The notes below the pieces were generated by a model. The model did not search any database, was not told where the DNA came from, and saw only the letters and a list, made by a program, of their open reading frames with translations. A stretch of DNA of 64,000 nt from contig NZ_JACFYZ010000003.1 of NCBI RefSeq assembly GCF_015712065.1, positions 62,001 through 126,000 on the forward strand, in the 5' to 3' direction. Source of the DNA: Ectopseudomonas chengduensis. GTDB taxonomy: Bacteria > Pseudomonadota > Gammaproteobacteria > Pseudomonadales > Pseudomonadaceae. Shown here piece after piece: positions 46,668-56,786 of the stretch (its first letter is position 1; every line of letters begins with the position of its first letter). The position numbers and the translations under genes are program-made.

Positions 46668-47990
46668 TCAGGTCAGCCAGCGCACCAGGCACAGGGTGAT
46701 CGATGGGAAGAGCACGAGGATGACCACGCGCACGATGTCCGAGATCAGGAACGGCACGATGCCTCTGAAGGCTTCACTCATGGGGATATCACGTGCCATG
46801 CCGGCAATCACGTAGACGTTCATGCCCAGTGGCGGGGTGACCATGCCGATCTCCACCACCATCAAGGCCAGAATGCCGAACCAGATGGCCTTCTCGGTCT
46901 GGTCCAGACCATAGAAGTCCAGCCCCATGATCACCGGGAAGAAGATCGGGATGGTCAGCAGGATCATCGACATGGTGTCCATCACGCAGCCGAGGATCAG
47001 GTACAGGACGAGGATGCCGGCCAGCACCAGGAACGGCGGCAGACCTGCACCGCTGATGGTTTCGGCGATGAAGTTGGGCAATTGCGAGATGGCCAGGAAG
47101 GCGTTCATCACATCGGCGCCGAGCAGGATCATGAAGATCATGGCCGTGGTCACGCCGGTGCCCAGCAGCACCTCCTTGAGTTCGGCCAGACGCATCTTGC
47201 CCAGGGTGAAGGCGAAGAAGCCCGTGCCCACGGTGCCGATGGCTGCGGCCTCGGTAGGGGTGAACCAGCCGCCGTAGATACCCCCGAGCACCACCAGGAA
47301 AATCAGCAGTACCGGCCACACACCCTGCTGCGCCTGCAGTCGCTGTTTCCAGCTCGAGCGCTCCTGTGCTGGCCCGGAGTCCGGGAACAGGCGCACATAG
47401 ATGGCGATGGCGATCATGTAGCCGATGACGGCGAGAATGCCCGGCACGAAGGCGGCCATGAACAGCGTGGAGATGTTCTGCTGGGCGAGGATGGCGTAGA
47501 TCACCAGCACCACCGAGGGCGGGATGAGAATGCCCAGGGTGCCGCCGGCTGCCAGGCAACCCACTGCCAGCGAGTTGGAGTACTTGTAGCGACGCAGCTC
47601 CGGCAGGGCCACCTGACCCATGGTCGCAGCAGTCGCCACCGATGAGCCACAGACCGCGCCGAAGGCTGCGCAGGAGCCGATGGCGGAGATCGCCAGGCCA
47701 CCGCGCCAGTGCCCGACCATGGCGGCCGCGGCACGGAACAGGCCGGTAGCCAGGCCGCCACGCGAGGCGAACTGCCCCATCAGCAGAAACAGCGGGATCA
47801 CCGACAGGTCATACACGGTGTAGCGGGCGTAGGCCACCGTTTTCAGGTAGTTGAGCAATGGGTCCCAGCCGCTGATCGAGACGTAGCCGCCAATACCGGT
47901 CAGCAGCATGGCGATGGCGATCGGAATACGGATGGCCAGCAGAACCAGGAGGAAGGCGAGGAAGAGTCCGCCCAATGCGACGCTGCTCAT
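46668..47990 (-). CDS. dctM: TRAP transporter large membrane subunit (DctM type)
   Basis: DctM forms the transport channel of a TRAP system, driven by an ion gradient. The 440-residue protein has about twelve hydrophobic segments and the family blocks IPIAIAMLLTGIGGYVS, AAGGTLGILIPPSVVLVIYA and TPPLGMNVYVIAG. Its ATG overlaps the small-subunit stop by 4 bp. It ends the dctPQM set. The gene symbol names the family member type, not proven C4-dicarboxylate transport. Confidence 0.92.
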   Translation of the reverse strand: MSSVALGGLFLAFLLVLLAIRIPIAIAMLLTGIGGYVSISGWDPLLNYLKTVAYARYTVYDLSVIPLFLLMGQFASRGGLATGLFRAAAAMVGHWRGGLAISAIGSCAAFGAVCGSSVATAATMGQVALPELRRYKYSNSLAVGCLAAGGTLGILIPPSVVLVIYAILAQQNISTLFMAAFVPGILAVIGYMIAIAIYVRLFPDSGPAQERSSWKQRLQAQQGVWPVLLIFLVVLGGIYGGWFTPTEAAAIGTVGTGFFAFTLGKMRLAELKEVLLGTGVTTAMIFMILLGADVMNAFLAISQLPNFIAETISGAGLPPFLVLAGILVLYLILGCVMDTMSMILLTIPIFFPVIMGLDFYGLDQTEKAIWFGILALMVVEIGMVTPPLGMNVYVIAGMARDIPMSEAFRGIVPFLISDIVRVVILVLFPSITLCLVRWLT

Positions 47991-48517
47991 TGCTGGCCCC
48001 CCTCACCACGCTGGTCGAGCCAGGCGGTGTACAGGGAAACGACGGCCAGCAGGGCGAAAGACGGCGCGAACGGCGTCATCGACCACCACATCGGAATGCC
48101 CATGATGATCGACTCTTCACCGTTGCGGTAAGTGTCCAGCGTGCCGATTACCGAGCGCCAGGCCAGCAGCGCTGCACAGGCGGCCATCAGCAGACAGCCG
48201 AGGGTGTCGAGATAGCGCCGGGTGGTGGCCGAGGCGCGCAGAGTGAAGGCGTCGACGATGACGTTGCTACGACGCAGTTGGCACAGCGGCAGGAAACTCA
48301 CCACGGCAATGCCGCAGCCCATTTGCACCAGCTCGACGTCACCGAGCAGTGGCGCGTCGAACAGGCTGCGCATGGTGATGCTGTAGGCCGACAGCAGGGT
48401 GATGGCGACCAGCACCAGGCCACCCGCCAGGGCCAGCCAGCGTGCCAGGACATCGAGCAACTGGCCGAACGGGCGCATGCGTTGAGGCTGCCCGGGCAAG
48501 GCAGGGTTTTCGATCAT
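47987..48517 (-). CDS. dctQ: TRAP transporter small membrane subunit (DctQ type)
   Basis: The 176-residue protein has four hydrophobic segments with ALAGGLVLVAITLLSAYSITMRS first and WWSMTPFAPSFALLAVVSLY last. DELVQ-like GDVELVQMGCGIAVV and QLRRSNVIVD are standard for DctQ. ATG 48517 is preceded by GGAG; an upstream in-frame start would extend into the leader. It overlaps dctM. Confidence 0.88.
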   Translation of the reverse strand: MIENPALPGQPQRMRPFGQLLDVLARWLALAGGLVLVAITLLSAYSITMRSLFDAPLLGDVELVQMGCGIAVVSFLPLCQLRRSNVIVDAFTLRASATTRRYLDTLGCLLMAACAALLAWRSVIGTLDTYRNGEESIIMGIPMWWSMTPFAPSFALLAVVSLYTAWLDQRGEGGQQ

Positions 48518-48575
48518 GAGAGGACTCCGCAAGACCGGCACCGCAAGTGCCGGCCAACACAACGAGGGTTAACGA

Positions 48576-49628
48576 TCAGTGCGGCAGCTTGGCGTTGTAG
48601 CTTTCGATCAGGTCGCGCACTTCTTGCAGCAGCGCAGCACCGTCGTCGTTGCCCTTGCTCTCGACTTCCTTGATCCAGTCGTTGTCCAGCTTGCGGCCGA
48701 TGGCCATCCACTTGGCCTGTTCTTCGGCGGGCAGTACATAGATCTCGTTGCCACGCGATTGCGCCAGCTTGTGCCCGGTCTCGATCACGTTGGTATCCCA
48801 GATATGGCCGGCCTGGCGTGAGAGTTCACGGCCGCTGTTGGCGTCGATGATCTTGCGCAGGTCATCGGGCAGGCTGGCGTACTTGGCCGGGTTCATCGCC
48901 AGTACCAGCGCGGTGTGCATCAACGCTGGCTGACCCGGCGCCATTTCGGTGTGGTACTTGACCAGTTCCTGCAGCTTCAATGCAGGGACCACGTCCCAGG
49001 GCAGCACGGCGCCGTCGACCACACCCTTGGACAGCGCTTCCGGCACCTGCGGTACCGGCATGGCCACCGGGGTGGCTCCGAGCATGGAGATCAGCTTGGT
49101 GGAGATGCGGTTGGCCGAGCGCAGTTTCAGGCCACGGAAGTCGGCCAGGCTACGTACCGGCTTCTTCGCCGTGTGCAGCAGCGCGCCATCGGTCAGGTGA
49201 GTCGCGAGCAGATGCACGTCGGCGAACTCCTTCTGCCCGTGGGCTTCGAGGAAATCCCACATGGCCTGGCTGCTGGCTTCCGAAGAGCGGCTCATGAACG
49301 GCATCTCGAATGCCGATGCCAGCGGGAAGCGGCCGCTGGTGTAGCCAGGCAGGGTCCAGACGATGTCGGCGACGCCGTCACGCGCCTGATCGATCAGTTG
49401 CGGCGGGGTGCCGCCCAACTGCATGGAAGGGTAGAACTGAAACTGGATTCGACCATTGGATTCGGCGGTGATCTTCTCTGCCCAGGGCTTGAGAAAGTCG
49501 GCCTGGGTCACCGAGTGCGCCGGCAGGAAGTGGTGAACCTTGAGGGTGACCTCGGCCTCGTCGGCGTTGGCCCAGGTCATGACGCTGGTGGCAAGCAGCG
49601 TCAGCAAAGCCTTGGAAAGCTTGTGCAT
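48576..49628 (-). CDS. dctP: TRAP transporter substrate-binding protein (DctP type)
   Basis: The 350-residue periplasmic protein has a signal peptide ending NA-DEAEVTL. VHHFLPAHSVTQADFLKPWA follows, then the conserved carboxylate-binding region RSLADFRGLKLRSANRI, in which the arginine usually salt-bridges the ligand carboxylate. It heads the TRAP operon and has a PcaR-like site about 140 bp upstream. In the absence of pcaK in this window, 4-hydroxybenzoate, protocatechuate or a hydroaromatic acid are candidate ligands. The ligand is inferred only. Confidence 0.9.
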   Translation of the reverse strand: MHKLSKALLTLLATSVMTWANADEAEVTLKVHHFLPAHSVTQADFLKPWAEKITAESNGRIQFQFYPSMQLGGTPPQLIDQARDGVADIVWTLPGYTSGRFPLASAFEMPFMSRSSEASSQAMWDFLEAHGQKEFADVHLLATHLTDGALLHTAKKPVRSLADFRGLKLRSANRISTKLISMLGATPVAMPVPQVPEALSKGVVDGAVLPWDVVPALKLQELVKYHTEMAPGQPALMHTALVLAMNPAKYASLPDDLRKIIDANSGRELSRQAGHIWDTNVIETGHKLAQSRGNEIYVLPAEEQAKWMAIGRKLDNDWIKEVESKGNDDGAALLQEVRDLIESYNAKLPH

Positions 49629-49767
49629 CGCAAATGTCCTTTCTTATTCATTGTTAGTAGGCGATTCAGGTACAGCCAAATTCGGCTGCAATACTGCCGC
49701 CGCTAGGATTCGCTGCTCGCATGGTGCGAGTTAGCGAGGGGCTATTCAATTCGATTAACGACTTAGT

Positions 49768-49782
49768 GTGCGATAAACGAAC
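49768..49782 (-). promoter_or_regulatory. PcaR-like operator upstream of the TRAP operon
   Basis: On the minus strand GTTCGTTTATCGCAC matches the PcaR 15-mer at 13 of 15 bases. It lies 140 bp before the dctP start and 53 bp or more beyond the pobA stop, in the only gap of this block, so it most likely serves dctPQM. Confidence 0.65.
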
Positions 49783-49834
49783 GAATTGCGTGTGCTCAGA
49801 GCCTCCATGGAAGGCCCCGGGCGAATATCGATCA

Positions 49835-51061
<1,227 letters not shown>

Positions 51062-51114
51062 TCACAGGCTCAGGTCTGTATTTTTTGTGGATACATGCTC
51101 GGTTAGAAGGCAAT

Positions 51115-51142
51115 ATCGAAAAGGATTCTTGGACTTTTCGAT
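51115..51142. promoter_or_regulatory. Inverted repeat in the pobA-pobR divergent promoter region
   Basis: ATCGAAAAG and CTTTTCGAT form perfect 9-bp arms with a 10-base spacer, centred 32 bp before the regulator start. A second repeat, TGTAT-N9-ATACA, lies at about 51078-51096. Either could be the PobR target or an autoregulatory site. Confidence 0.55.
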
Positions 51143-51160
51143 GATTTTAATAGCCCGCTC

Positions 51161-52030
51161 ATGACTGCTTCGAAAGTCTCCCTGGTGCCGGTATTCAAGC
51201 TGTACGGTGAGACGACCGAATGGCCGACCCCCGACCTTATTCACTGCGAATCGATTCCCGAGCGCAGCCAGTTGCACGGTTGGGAAATCAAACCGCACCG
51301 CCACGCTGACCTGCTGCAGTTGCTTTATGTGCAGGCGGGTGAAGCGGAGCTGGAGGTGGAGGGGCAGGTGCGCCTGGTACGCAGCGCTTCGCTGCAGGTC
51401 GTGCCGGCGCTGTGCGTGCACGGCTTTCGATTCTCGCGTGATGTTCAGGGCTATGTGCTGAGCCTGGCGCGACCGCTGGTGGAGCAACTGGCCGCGCCGC
51501 TGGGCCAGCAATGCCTGCAGAGTCCCATGTGCTATGAGGTTGGCGAGCAGCGCCGTTATCTGGATGCCTTGTTCGAGTCGATCAGCCAGGAGTACGGCCG
51601 TCTGGAGCCGGCGCGGGAGCTGATGTTGCAATCGCTGATCAGTGTCCTGCTGGTTGCCATCGCGCGCCGGCAACTGGCGCGAAGCGAGGCACAGGAGCCC
51701 GCCGATGGCCGAGGGCGTGAGCATGTGCAGGCCTTCGTGCATTTACTCGAAGTGCACTTTCGCGAGCATCTACCGATTGAACACTACGCCTCGCGCCTGG
51801 GGATCAGTGCCGCTCACCTCAATGCGCTGTGCCGGCGGCTGGCCGGGCAATCCGCATTGCAGCTGATCAATCAGCGTCTGTTGCTCGAGGCCAAGCGTTG
51901 TCTGGTGTACACCACCATGACGGTGAGTCAGGTGTCAGACAGTCTGGGTTTTTCCGAGCCGGGCTATTTTTCCCGTTTCTTCAAGCGTGGCAGCGGGCTT
52001 TCGCCCAAGGCATTTCGCCTGCATCGCTGA
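51161..52030 (+). CDS. pobR: AraC-family regulator of pobA
   Basis: The 289-residue protein has a cupin-like effector half (HRHADLLQLLYVQAGEAELE) and a C-terminal AraC DNA-binding domain from about residue 195 (YASRLGISAAHLNALCRRLAG and LGFSEPGYFSRFFKRGSGLSP). It is divergent from pobA with a 135-bp gap, the layout of the AraC-type PobR of pseudomonads. This differs from the IclR-type PobR of Acinetobacter. The name rests on position plus fold. Confidence 0.87.
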   Translation: MTASKVSLVPVFKLYGETTEWPTPDLIHCESIPERSQLHGWEIKPHRHADLLQLLYVQAGEAELEVEGQVRLVRSASLQVVPALCVHGFRFSRDVQGYVLSLARPLVEQLAAPLGQQCLQSPMCYEVGEQRRYLDALFESISQEYGRLEPARELMLQSLISVLLVAIARRQLARSEAQEPADGRGREHVQAFVHLLEVHFREHLPIEHYASRLGISAAHLNALCRRLAGQSALQLINQRLLLEAKRCLVYTTMTVSQVSDSLGFSEPGYFSRFFKRGSGLSPKAFRLHR

Positions 52031-52085
52031 GCAGTGATGCAGGCGAAAGAGAGGCGGGCGCCGAAAGCACCCGCTGGGGAAGGGA

Positions 52086-53087
52086 TCAGGGCTTGGCGAT
52101 GCCGACCGAGTCCGGGGAGATTTCGATGGCCTTGGCCTTGTACATCGACCAGGTGGTGACCGACTGCCAGCGCTTGAGGAACTCTTCAGCTTCGGCACCG
52201 TTGAGGTTCAGGCTCTGCGCGCCGAAGTTCTTCAGGAAGCCCTGGAACTCGGGGTTGGCAACGGCCTTGGCGTAGGCGTCGACCAGCTTCTGCTTGACGT
52301 CGTCCGGGGTGTCCTTGTGCACGAAGGCGCCCCAGAACGGGCCCCACGGCAGGTACTCGGCAATGGCCGGCAGGGACTTGGTGATCGGCTCGACGCCCGG
52401 CAGTTCCGGGGTTTCCTCGGTGGCGAACACGGCCAGGGCCTTGAGCTTGCCGCTGCGTACCAGCTCACGGGCGGCGGCCAGGCTCAGCGGCATGAAATCG
52501 ATGTGCTTGCCCATCAGTGCAGTGATGCCGGGGCCGTCGCCACCGAAGGTCACTTCACGCACTTTCAGCTCGTCCACCGCGTTGATCATCGCGCTGACGG
52601 TGCTCGGCAGGCCGCCGGCGCCGGTGGAGCCCATGCGCAGGGTGTCCGGGTTGGCCTTGGCGGCGGCCATCAGTTCGGCCATGTTGTTGAACGGCGCGTC
52701 GGCGTTGGCGGCGATCACCACCACGTTCTGGCCGATGATGTTGACCGGGTAGAAGTCGGCGTAATCGAAGTCGGCGAGTTTCAGCACTTTATAGAGCTGC
52801 GGGTTCTCGGCGCCGAGCAGGACGGTGTAGCCGTTCGGACGCTGCTGCATGACGTGGGTGCTGCCGATGACGGCGGTGCCACCCGGGCGGTTGTTGAGGA
52901 TGAACTTGCCGCCCAGTTCCTTTTCCACGTACGGAGTCAGGCTGCGCATGACGTTGTCGGTGGCGCCGCCTGCGCCCCAGGGAATGACCGCCTGGATGCT
53001 GCGCTCGGGGTATTCGGCGTGGGCTGGCAGAGCCATGGTGAGGGCGCTGAGTCCGAGAGCGGCGCCAGTCAGTAGCGATTTGAACAT
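52086..53087 (-). CDS. tctC: Tripartite tricarboxylate transporter binding protein (TctC/Bug family)
   Basis: The 333-residue periplasmic protein has a signal peptide ending ALPAHA-EYPE, then YPERSIQAVIPWGAGGATDN and KFILNNRPGGTAVIGSTHVM. These are the classical Bug family blocks that hold carboxylates. ATG 53087 gives the normal start MFKSLLTGAALG. It is the last gene of a divergent group with tctA and tctB, which is unusual as tctC often comes first. The ligand is unknown; nearby genes suggest quinate, shikimate or an aromatic acid. Confidence 0.9.
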   Translation of the reverse strand: MFKSLLTGAALGLSALTMALPAHAEYPERSIQAVIPWGAGGATDNVMRSLTPYVEKELGGKFILNNRPGGTAVIGSTHVMQQRPNGYTVLLGAENPQLYKVLKLADFDYADFYPVNIIGQNVVVIAANADAPFNNMAELMAAAKANPDTLRMGSTGAGGLPSTVSAMINAVDELKVREVTFGGDGPGITALMGKHIDFMPLSLAAARELVRSGKLKALAVFATEETPELPGVEPITKSLPAIAEYLPWGPFWGAFVHKDTPDDVKQKLVDAYAKAVANPEFQGFLKNFGAQSLNLNGAEAEEFLKRWQSVTTWSMYKAKAIEISPDSVGIAKP

Positions 53088-53154
53088 GTGGAGACTCTCC
53101 ATCGGTTGTTGTTGTGAGCCCCTGTCGGCCGGGGCACGCCTTGGAACCTGGGTA

Positions 53155-54669
53155 TCAGCCGCGCGCCGAAGCGGGGCTGAGCTTGCTCTTGAGTTTCTTC
53201 AGCAGCGGGGTGTTGCCCAGCAGGATCAGCACCACCGCGGCGCTGAGTATCAGCGACAGCGGGCTGGTGATCAGCCCTTGCAGCAGTTCCACCGGGTTGT
53301 CACCGGCCGAGGACATGGCCTGGCGGTACGAGGTATCCATCAGCGGGCCGAGAATGGCGCCGAGGATGATCGGGCCCATCTGGAAGCCGAAGATCTTCAG
53401 CAGGTAGCCGAGCACGCCGAAGCCGAGCATCCAGTACACCTCGGTCATGCTGCTGTTGATCGAGTAGGTGCCGACCACGCAGAGCACCAGGATCAGCGGA
53501 ATCAGCACGGCCTTGGGCATCTCGACGAACTTGGCGAAGAGCTTGATGCCCATCAGGCCGAAGATCATCAGAAACACGTTGGCCAGCAGCAGGTTGCCGA
53601 CGGTGAAGTAGAAGATGTGCGGGTTTTCCACCATCAGCATCGGGCCGGGATTGAGGCCGTGCACCACCAGGGCGCCGATGATCACTGCGGTGACTGCATC
53701 ACCGGGCATACCCAGGGTCAGCATCGGCACGTAGGCGCCACCGACCGCCGCGCTGTTGGCGGTTTCCGGGGCGACCAGGCCTTCGTAGGCACCCTTGCCG
53801 AACGGCCTGGACGGATTCTTCACGGTGCGTTTGGCATGGTCGTAGGCCATCAGCGCGGCGATATCGCCGCCGACGCCCGGCAGTACGCCGACGATGACGC
53901 CAATGATCGAGGTGCGGATCGACAACGGCAGGAACTTCAGGACCATGGCGAAGGACGGCAGGATCTTGTCCACCTTCTGGCGGATGACCGGGCTGTCGAG
54001 GTTATGCAGTTGATAGAAGGCCTCGGCAACGCCGAACAGGCCGATCATCAGCACCACGTAGTGGATGCCGCCCATCAGTTCGACCTGGCCCAGGGTGAAG
54101 CGCCCTTGCGCAGTGACCGGGTCCATCCCGACCAGGCCGATCACCGCGCCGAGGGCAGCGGCGAAGATGCCTTTGGCCAGCGAGCCTTCGGCCAGACTGC
54201 CGACCAGCAGCAGGCCGATGGCGGCGACCAGGAAGTAGTCGCGCGGGGCGAAGCGCAGGGCCAGTTCACCGATCAGCGGTGCGGCGCTGGCGAGCATGAT
54301 GGTGCCGACGATACCGCCGACCACCGACATCACGGTACTCAGGCCGATGGCGCGACCGGCCTCACCCTGCTGGGCCAGCGGGTAGCCGTCGAAGGCCGTG
54401 GCCACCGAGGAGGGCGCGCCGGGGATGTTCAGCAGGATGGCGCTTCGCGAGCCACCGTAAACGCCGCCGATGAAGATACCGACGATCAGCGCCAGCGCAT
54501 CGTTGACATCCCAGGAGAAGGTGAAGGAGACCAGGATGGACACCGCCATGGTCACCGACAGGCCCGGGATGGCGCCGATATAGATGCCGGCAAAGGTGCC
54601 CAGTGCAGTCAGCATCAGCAACTGCGGATCGCTCCAGGCCATCAGCAGGTAGGAAAGGGTATCGCTCAT
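53155..54669 (-). CDS. tctA: Tripartite tricarboxylate transporter large membrane subunit
   Basis: The 504-residue protein has about twelve hydrophobic segments and TctA signatures: AIPGLSVTMAVSILVSFTF near residue 33, LNIPGAPSSVATAFDGYPLA near 80, and GVLPGVGGDIAALMAYDHAK in the middle. It follows tctB by 13 bp. As part of a secondary, binding-protein-dependent importer it should carry the TctC ligand inwards. Confidence 0.94.
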   Translation of the reverse strand: MSDTLSYLLMAWSDPQLLMLTALGTFAGIYIGAIPGLSVTMAVSILVSFTFSWDVNDALALIVGIFIGGVYGGSRSAILLNIPGAPSSVATAFDGYPLAQQGEAGRAIGLSTVMSVVGGIVGTIMLASAAPLIGELALRFAPRDYFLVAAIGLLLVGSLAEGSLAKGIFAAALGAVIGLVGMDPVTAQGRFTLGQVELMGGIHYVVLMIGLFGVAEAFYQLHNLDSPVIRQKVDKILPSFAMVLKFLPLSIRTSIIGVIVGVLPGVGGDIAALMAYDHAKRTVKNPSRPFGKGAYEGLVAPETANSAAVGGAYVPMLTLGMPGDAVTAVIIGALVVHGLNPGPMLMVENPHIFYFTVGNLLLANVFLMIFGLMGIKLFAKFVEMPKAVLIPLILVLCVVGTYSINSSMTEVYWMLGFGVLGYLLKIFGFQMGPIILGAILGPLMDTSYRQAMSSAGDNPVELLQGLITSPLSLILSAAVVLILLGNTPLLKKLKSKLSPASARG

Positions 54670-54682
54670 CTCGGGTGCCTCG

Positions 54683-55153
54683 TTATGGCAGGTAAACGCT
54701 GAACGCCAGGCTGAACAGCAGGTAGATCAGCACCAGCAACACAGCTGCGATCAGGATCGCGTTGAGTACGCGGCCGCCACGCAGGTAGACGATCGACAGC
54801 ACCAGAAAAGCGAAGGTGCTGACGTAGAAACTGACCCACTGGATCGCCGCCAGGTACGCAACGGCCAGCAGGCCGAAGACTAGGGTGCGGCGTGGGAAGT
54901 GGGTGTCGCGAAATTGCTGGAAGGCATCCAGCCAGCCACTGCAGTCAGGCTTGGCCTTGCCGATCAGCTCGACGGCAATCTTCAGCGCGGAGAGGATCAT
55001 CACCAGCGCGACGCCGAGGGGAAACGCCCCAGGGGAATTGACCGAGGAGAAACCGGAAATCTGGTAGGCCAGGTAGAACATCACCAGGCTGGCCAGTAAC
55101 AGCAGCACACAGAAGGTGCGCTCGCCGACCAGCATCTTGTCTGTCTTGTTCAT
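54683..55153 (-). CDS. tctB: Tripartite tricarboxylate transporter small membrane subunit
   Basis: The 156-residue protein has four hydrophobic segments: residues 13-30, 43-60, about 92-110 and about 112-150. YQISGFSSVNSPGAFPLGVAL is the typical TctB loop. It is the first gene of the set tctB-tctA-tctC. The 555-bp region upstream to the IclR gene holds the promoter and two operator-like palindromes. Confidence 0.87.
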   Translation of the reverse strand: MNKTDKMLVGERTFCVLLLLASLVMFYLAYQISGFSSVNSPGAFPLGVALVMILSALKIAVELIGKAKPDCSGWLDAFQQFRDTHFPRRTLVFGLLAVAYLAAIQWVSFYVSTFAFLVLSIVYLRGGRVLNAILIAAVLLVLIYLLFSLAFSVYLP

Positions 55154-55194
55154 GCTATCGCTCCGACAGAATGGGGGGAGGGTAAGGGGCTGAG

Positions 55195-55410
55195 TCAGGC
55201 TCTGCGCGCAGGCAGCAGTCTGGCAAGCAGCGAGCTGATCAGGCGCGGCCGAGAGCTCCTGTGCATGTCATGACAGGCAGGGGCGAGGGCAGGCATGGCT
55301 AGCGTCGATAGGGATGACCAGTCGTCGAGCAACGAGCTGGGTGCCGGACGAGGAGCGATCCTCGCTGTGGCAGGGGTGGCCGGGGCACGCAGGTGCATAG
55401 GCTGTGACAT
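55195..55410 (-). CDS. Possible small protein gene between tctB and iclR
   Basis: This 71-codon frame starts at ATG 55410, with GAAGG nine bases upstream, an acceptable ribosome binding site. It encodes a Pro/Ala/Arg-rich product (MSQPMHLRAPATPATARIAP) that I do not recognise and that has no membrane segment. Codon composition is just GC-rich, so chance is possible. It is the only candidate gene in 55154-55708. Confidence 0.25.
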   Translation of the reverse strand: MSQPMHLRAPATPATARIAPRPAPSSLLDDWSSLSTLAMPALAPACHDMHRSSRPRLISSLLARLLPARRA

Positions 55411-55550
55411 GACAATTGACCTTCTTATATTTATTGGCTGCTAAAACATTCGAAGCGTGATGCACCAGGCAGAGGATCGCTTCGGTTTCAGGCGTGGTAG
55501 GGATAGTGGGCCGACCAGGCTGGCCATTTCAATTCGCTAAACAGGGTTTT

Positions 55551-55585
55551 GTTCGATAACCGAACAAGAACGAACCAGTTAGTAC
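55551..55585. promoter_or_regulatory. Composite operator: 15-bp PcaR/IclR-like palindrome plus 14-bp TetR-like palindrome
   Basis: GTTCGATAACCGAAC (55551-55565) is a perfect 5-5-5 palindrome, 13 of 15 identical to the PcaR 15-mer. Four bases later, ACGAACCAGTTAGT (55570-55583) fits ACnAACnnGTTnGT. The same pair recurs at 59664. It lies between tctB and the IclR gene. Confidence 0.7.
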
Positions 55586-55708
55586 ATTGTGCGTCGCGCT
55601 GGCAGTATCGCGCGTCCGTGGCCCAGCATCCAGAGGCAGGCTCCCGCCTGGCTCGCGTCGCCGGGCGCTTGTCTCTTAGAATCGGCGCAAATTTTCCAGG
55701 ATATTCTC

Positions 55709-56485
55709 ATGGCCGGCAGTCAGATCGAACGCGCGCTCAGCCTTCTCGAAAGCCTCACTCGCGATGCCCGTGGCGTACAGATGCAGGCCCTGGCTGATGA
55801 GCTGGATATTCCCAAGAGTGCCACGCATCGCATGCTCGCCGAGCTGATGCGCCTGGGCTATGTGCGCCAGGATGCGCTCACCAGTCGCTATCGGCTGTCG
55901 ACCAAACTGGTGGCGCTGGGCTTTCGCTACCTGGCCAATAGTGGCGCCGACGTGGTACAGCCGATTCTCGATGCCCTGGCTGAAACCAGCGGCGAGCTGG
56001 TGCGCCTGGGTGTGATCGAGGGCGAGCGCCAGACCTGGATCGCCAAGAGCCAGGGCGCCCGCTCCGGCCTGCGTTACGACCCGGACATGGGGCGTGACGC
56101 ACCGCTGTTCTACACCGCCTCCGGGCACGCCTGGCTGGCCAGCATGAGCGATGCAGACGCGTTGGCGTTGGTGGCGCGGCAGGGTATCGCCGACCCTGCC
56201 GACTTCGGTCCCAACGCCCCACGCAATGAACAGGAACTGCTGCAGCGCCTGGCCCTGGCGCGTCAGCAGGGCTATGCCTGGGTAATGGAAAGTTCGTCGC
56301 TGGGTACCGCTGCGCTGGCCGCCGTGGTGCGTCACCCTGTCGAAGGACGGGTGCTCGGCGTGCTCAGCATTGCCGGGCCCAGTGCTCGTCTGCCTCTGAC
56401 GCGTATCGAGCAACTGGCGCCTGAGCTGCTGGCCGCCGCCGCCGAGCTGTCCGCCGCCAGCCCTGCCTCCGAACTGTTCGCCTGA
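55709..56485 (+). CDS. IclR-family transcriptional regulator
   Basis: The 258-residue protein has the IclR winged helix (QIERALSLLESLTRDARGVQ, ELDIPKSATHRMLAELMRLG) and effector domain (LVRLGVIEGERQTWIAKSQG, FYTASGHAWLASM). ATG 55709 is the first start after the operator region; longer open frame upstream runs through the operators and is not coding. It is divergent from tctBAC and upstream of a Gfo/Idh gene. It is a likely regulator of one or both sides, perhaps through GTTCG-N5-CGAAC. Confidence 0.88.
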   Translation: MAGSQIERALSLLESLTRDARGVQMQALADELDIPKSATHRMLAELMRLGYVRQDALTSRYRLSTKLVALGFRYLANSGADVVQPILDALAETSGELVRLGVIEGERQTWIAKSQGARSGLRYDPDMGRDAPLFYTASGHAWLASMSDADALALVARQGIADPADFGPNAPRNEQELLQRLALARQQGYAWVMESSSLGTAALAAVVRHPVEGRVLGVLSIAGPSARLPLTRIEQLAPELLAAAAELSAASPASELFA

Positions 56486-56514
56486 GCAGGTAGCAAGCGA
56501 CACGCCCAGCCCGC

Positions 56515-56567
56515 GTAGGAGCGGCTTCAGCCGCGCATCAGCCGTTCGCGGCTGAAGCCGCTCCCAC
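56515..56567. repeat. REP-type inverted repeat downstream of iclR
   Basis: GTAGGAGCGGCTTCAGCCGCG pairs with CGCGGCTGAAGCCGCTCCCAC around a 12-base loop. The 301-bp gap 56486-56786 holds this element, a truncated GGTGCGC...GCATCCTACG arm near 56610-56634, and the 13-bp palindrome at 56704. Confidence 0.8.
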
Positions 56568-56703
56568 GGTGAGCTGGGCCTGATCCCAAAGCCGATTGTT
56601 CTCAGGGCGCGGTGCGCAGGGCGCATCCTACGAATCCCGCGTCGACTTCTGGAGGGCAGCGAAGCCTGCGATATCCGCTGTTTTTTCGTCTTGCGTAAAT
56701 TTT

Positions 56704-56716
56704 GGAACTAGGTTCT
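56704..56716. promoter_or_regulatory. Palindrome GGAAC-TAG-GTTCT upstream of the Gfo/Idh operon
   Basis: It lies 71 bp before the Gfo/Idh start and resembles GGAAC-TTT-GTTCC before the FAD dehydrogenase (43039). Both arms match except the final base. An AT-rich stretch (CTAAATATTAAAAG) follows directly, suitable for a -10 region. Confidence 0.5.
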
Positions 56717-56786
56717 AAATATTAAAAGGTCTGCGCCTGATGTATGCGGTGCACCCGCGTGAGAACGACAACAAGAGGATCATCGC

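Noticed and set aside
49640..49660. A TACTAAC half-site in the dctP leader as a further TetR-type operator
   Set aside because: Only one half of the 14-bp palindrome is present; the GTT half is missing, so chance is likely.
52849..54702. A 617-codon plus-strand frame opposite tctA and tctC
   Set aside because: Antisense shadow with repetitive His/Asp/Gln-rich content and no recognisable domain; tctA is clearly real.
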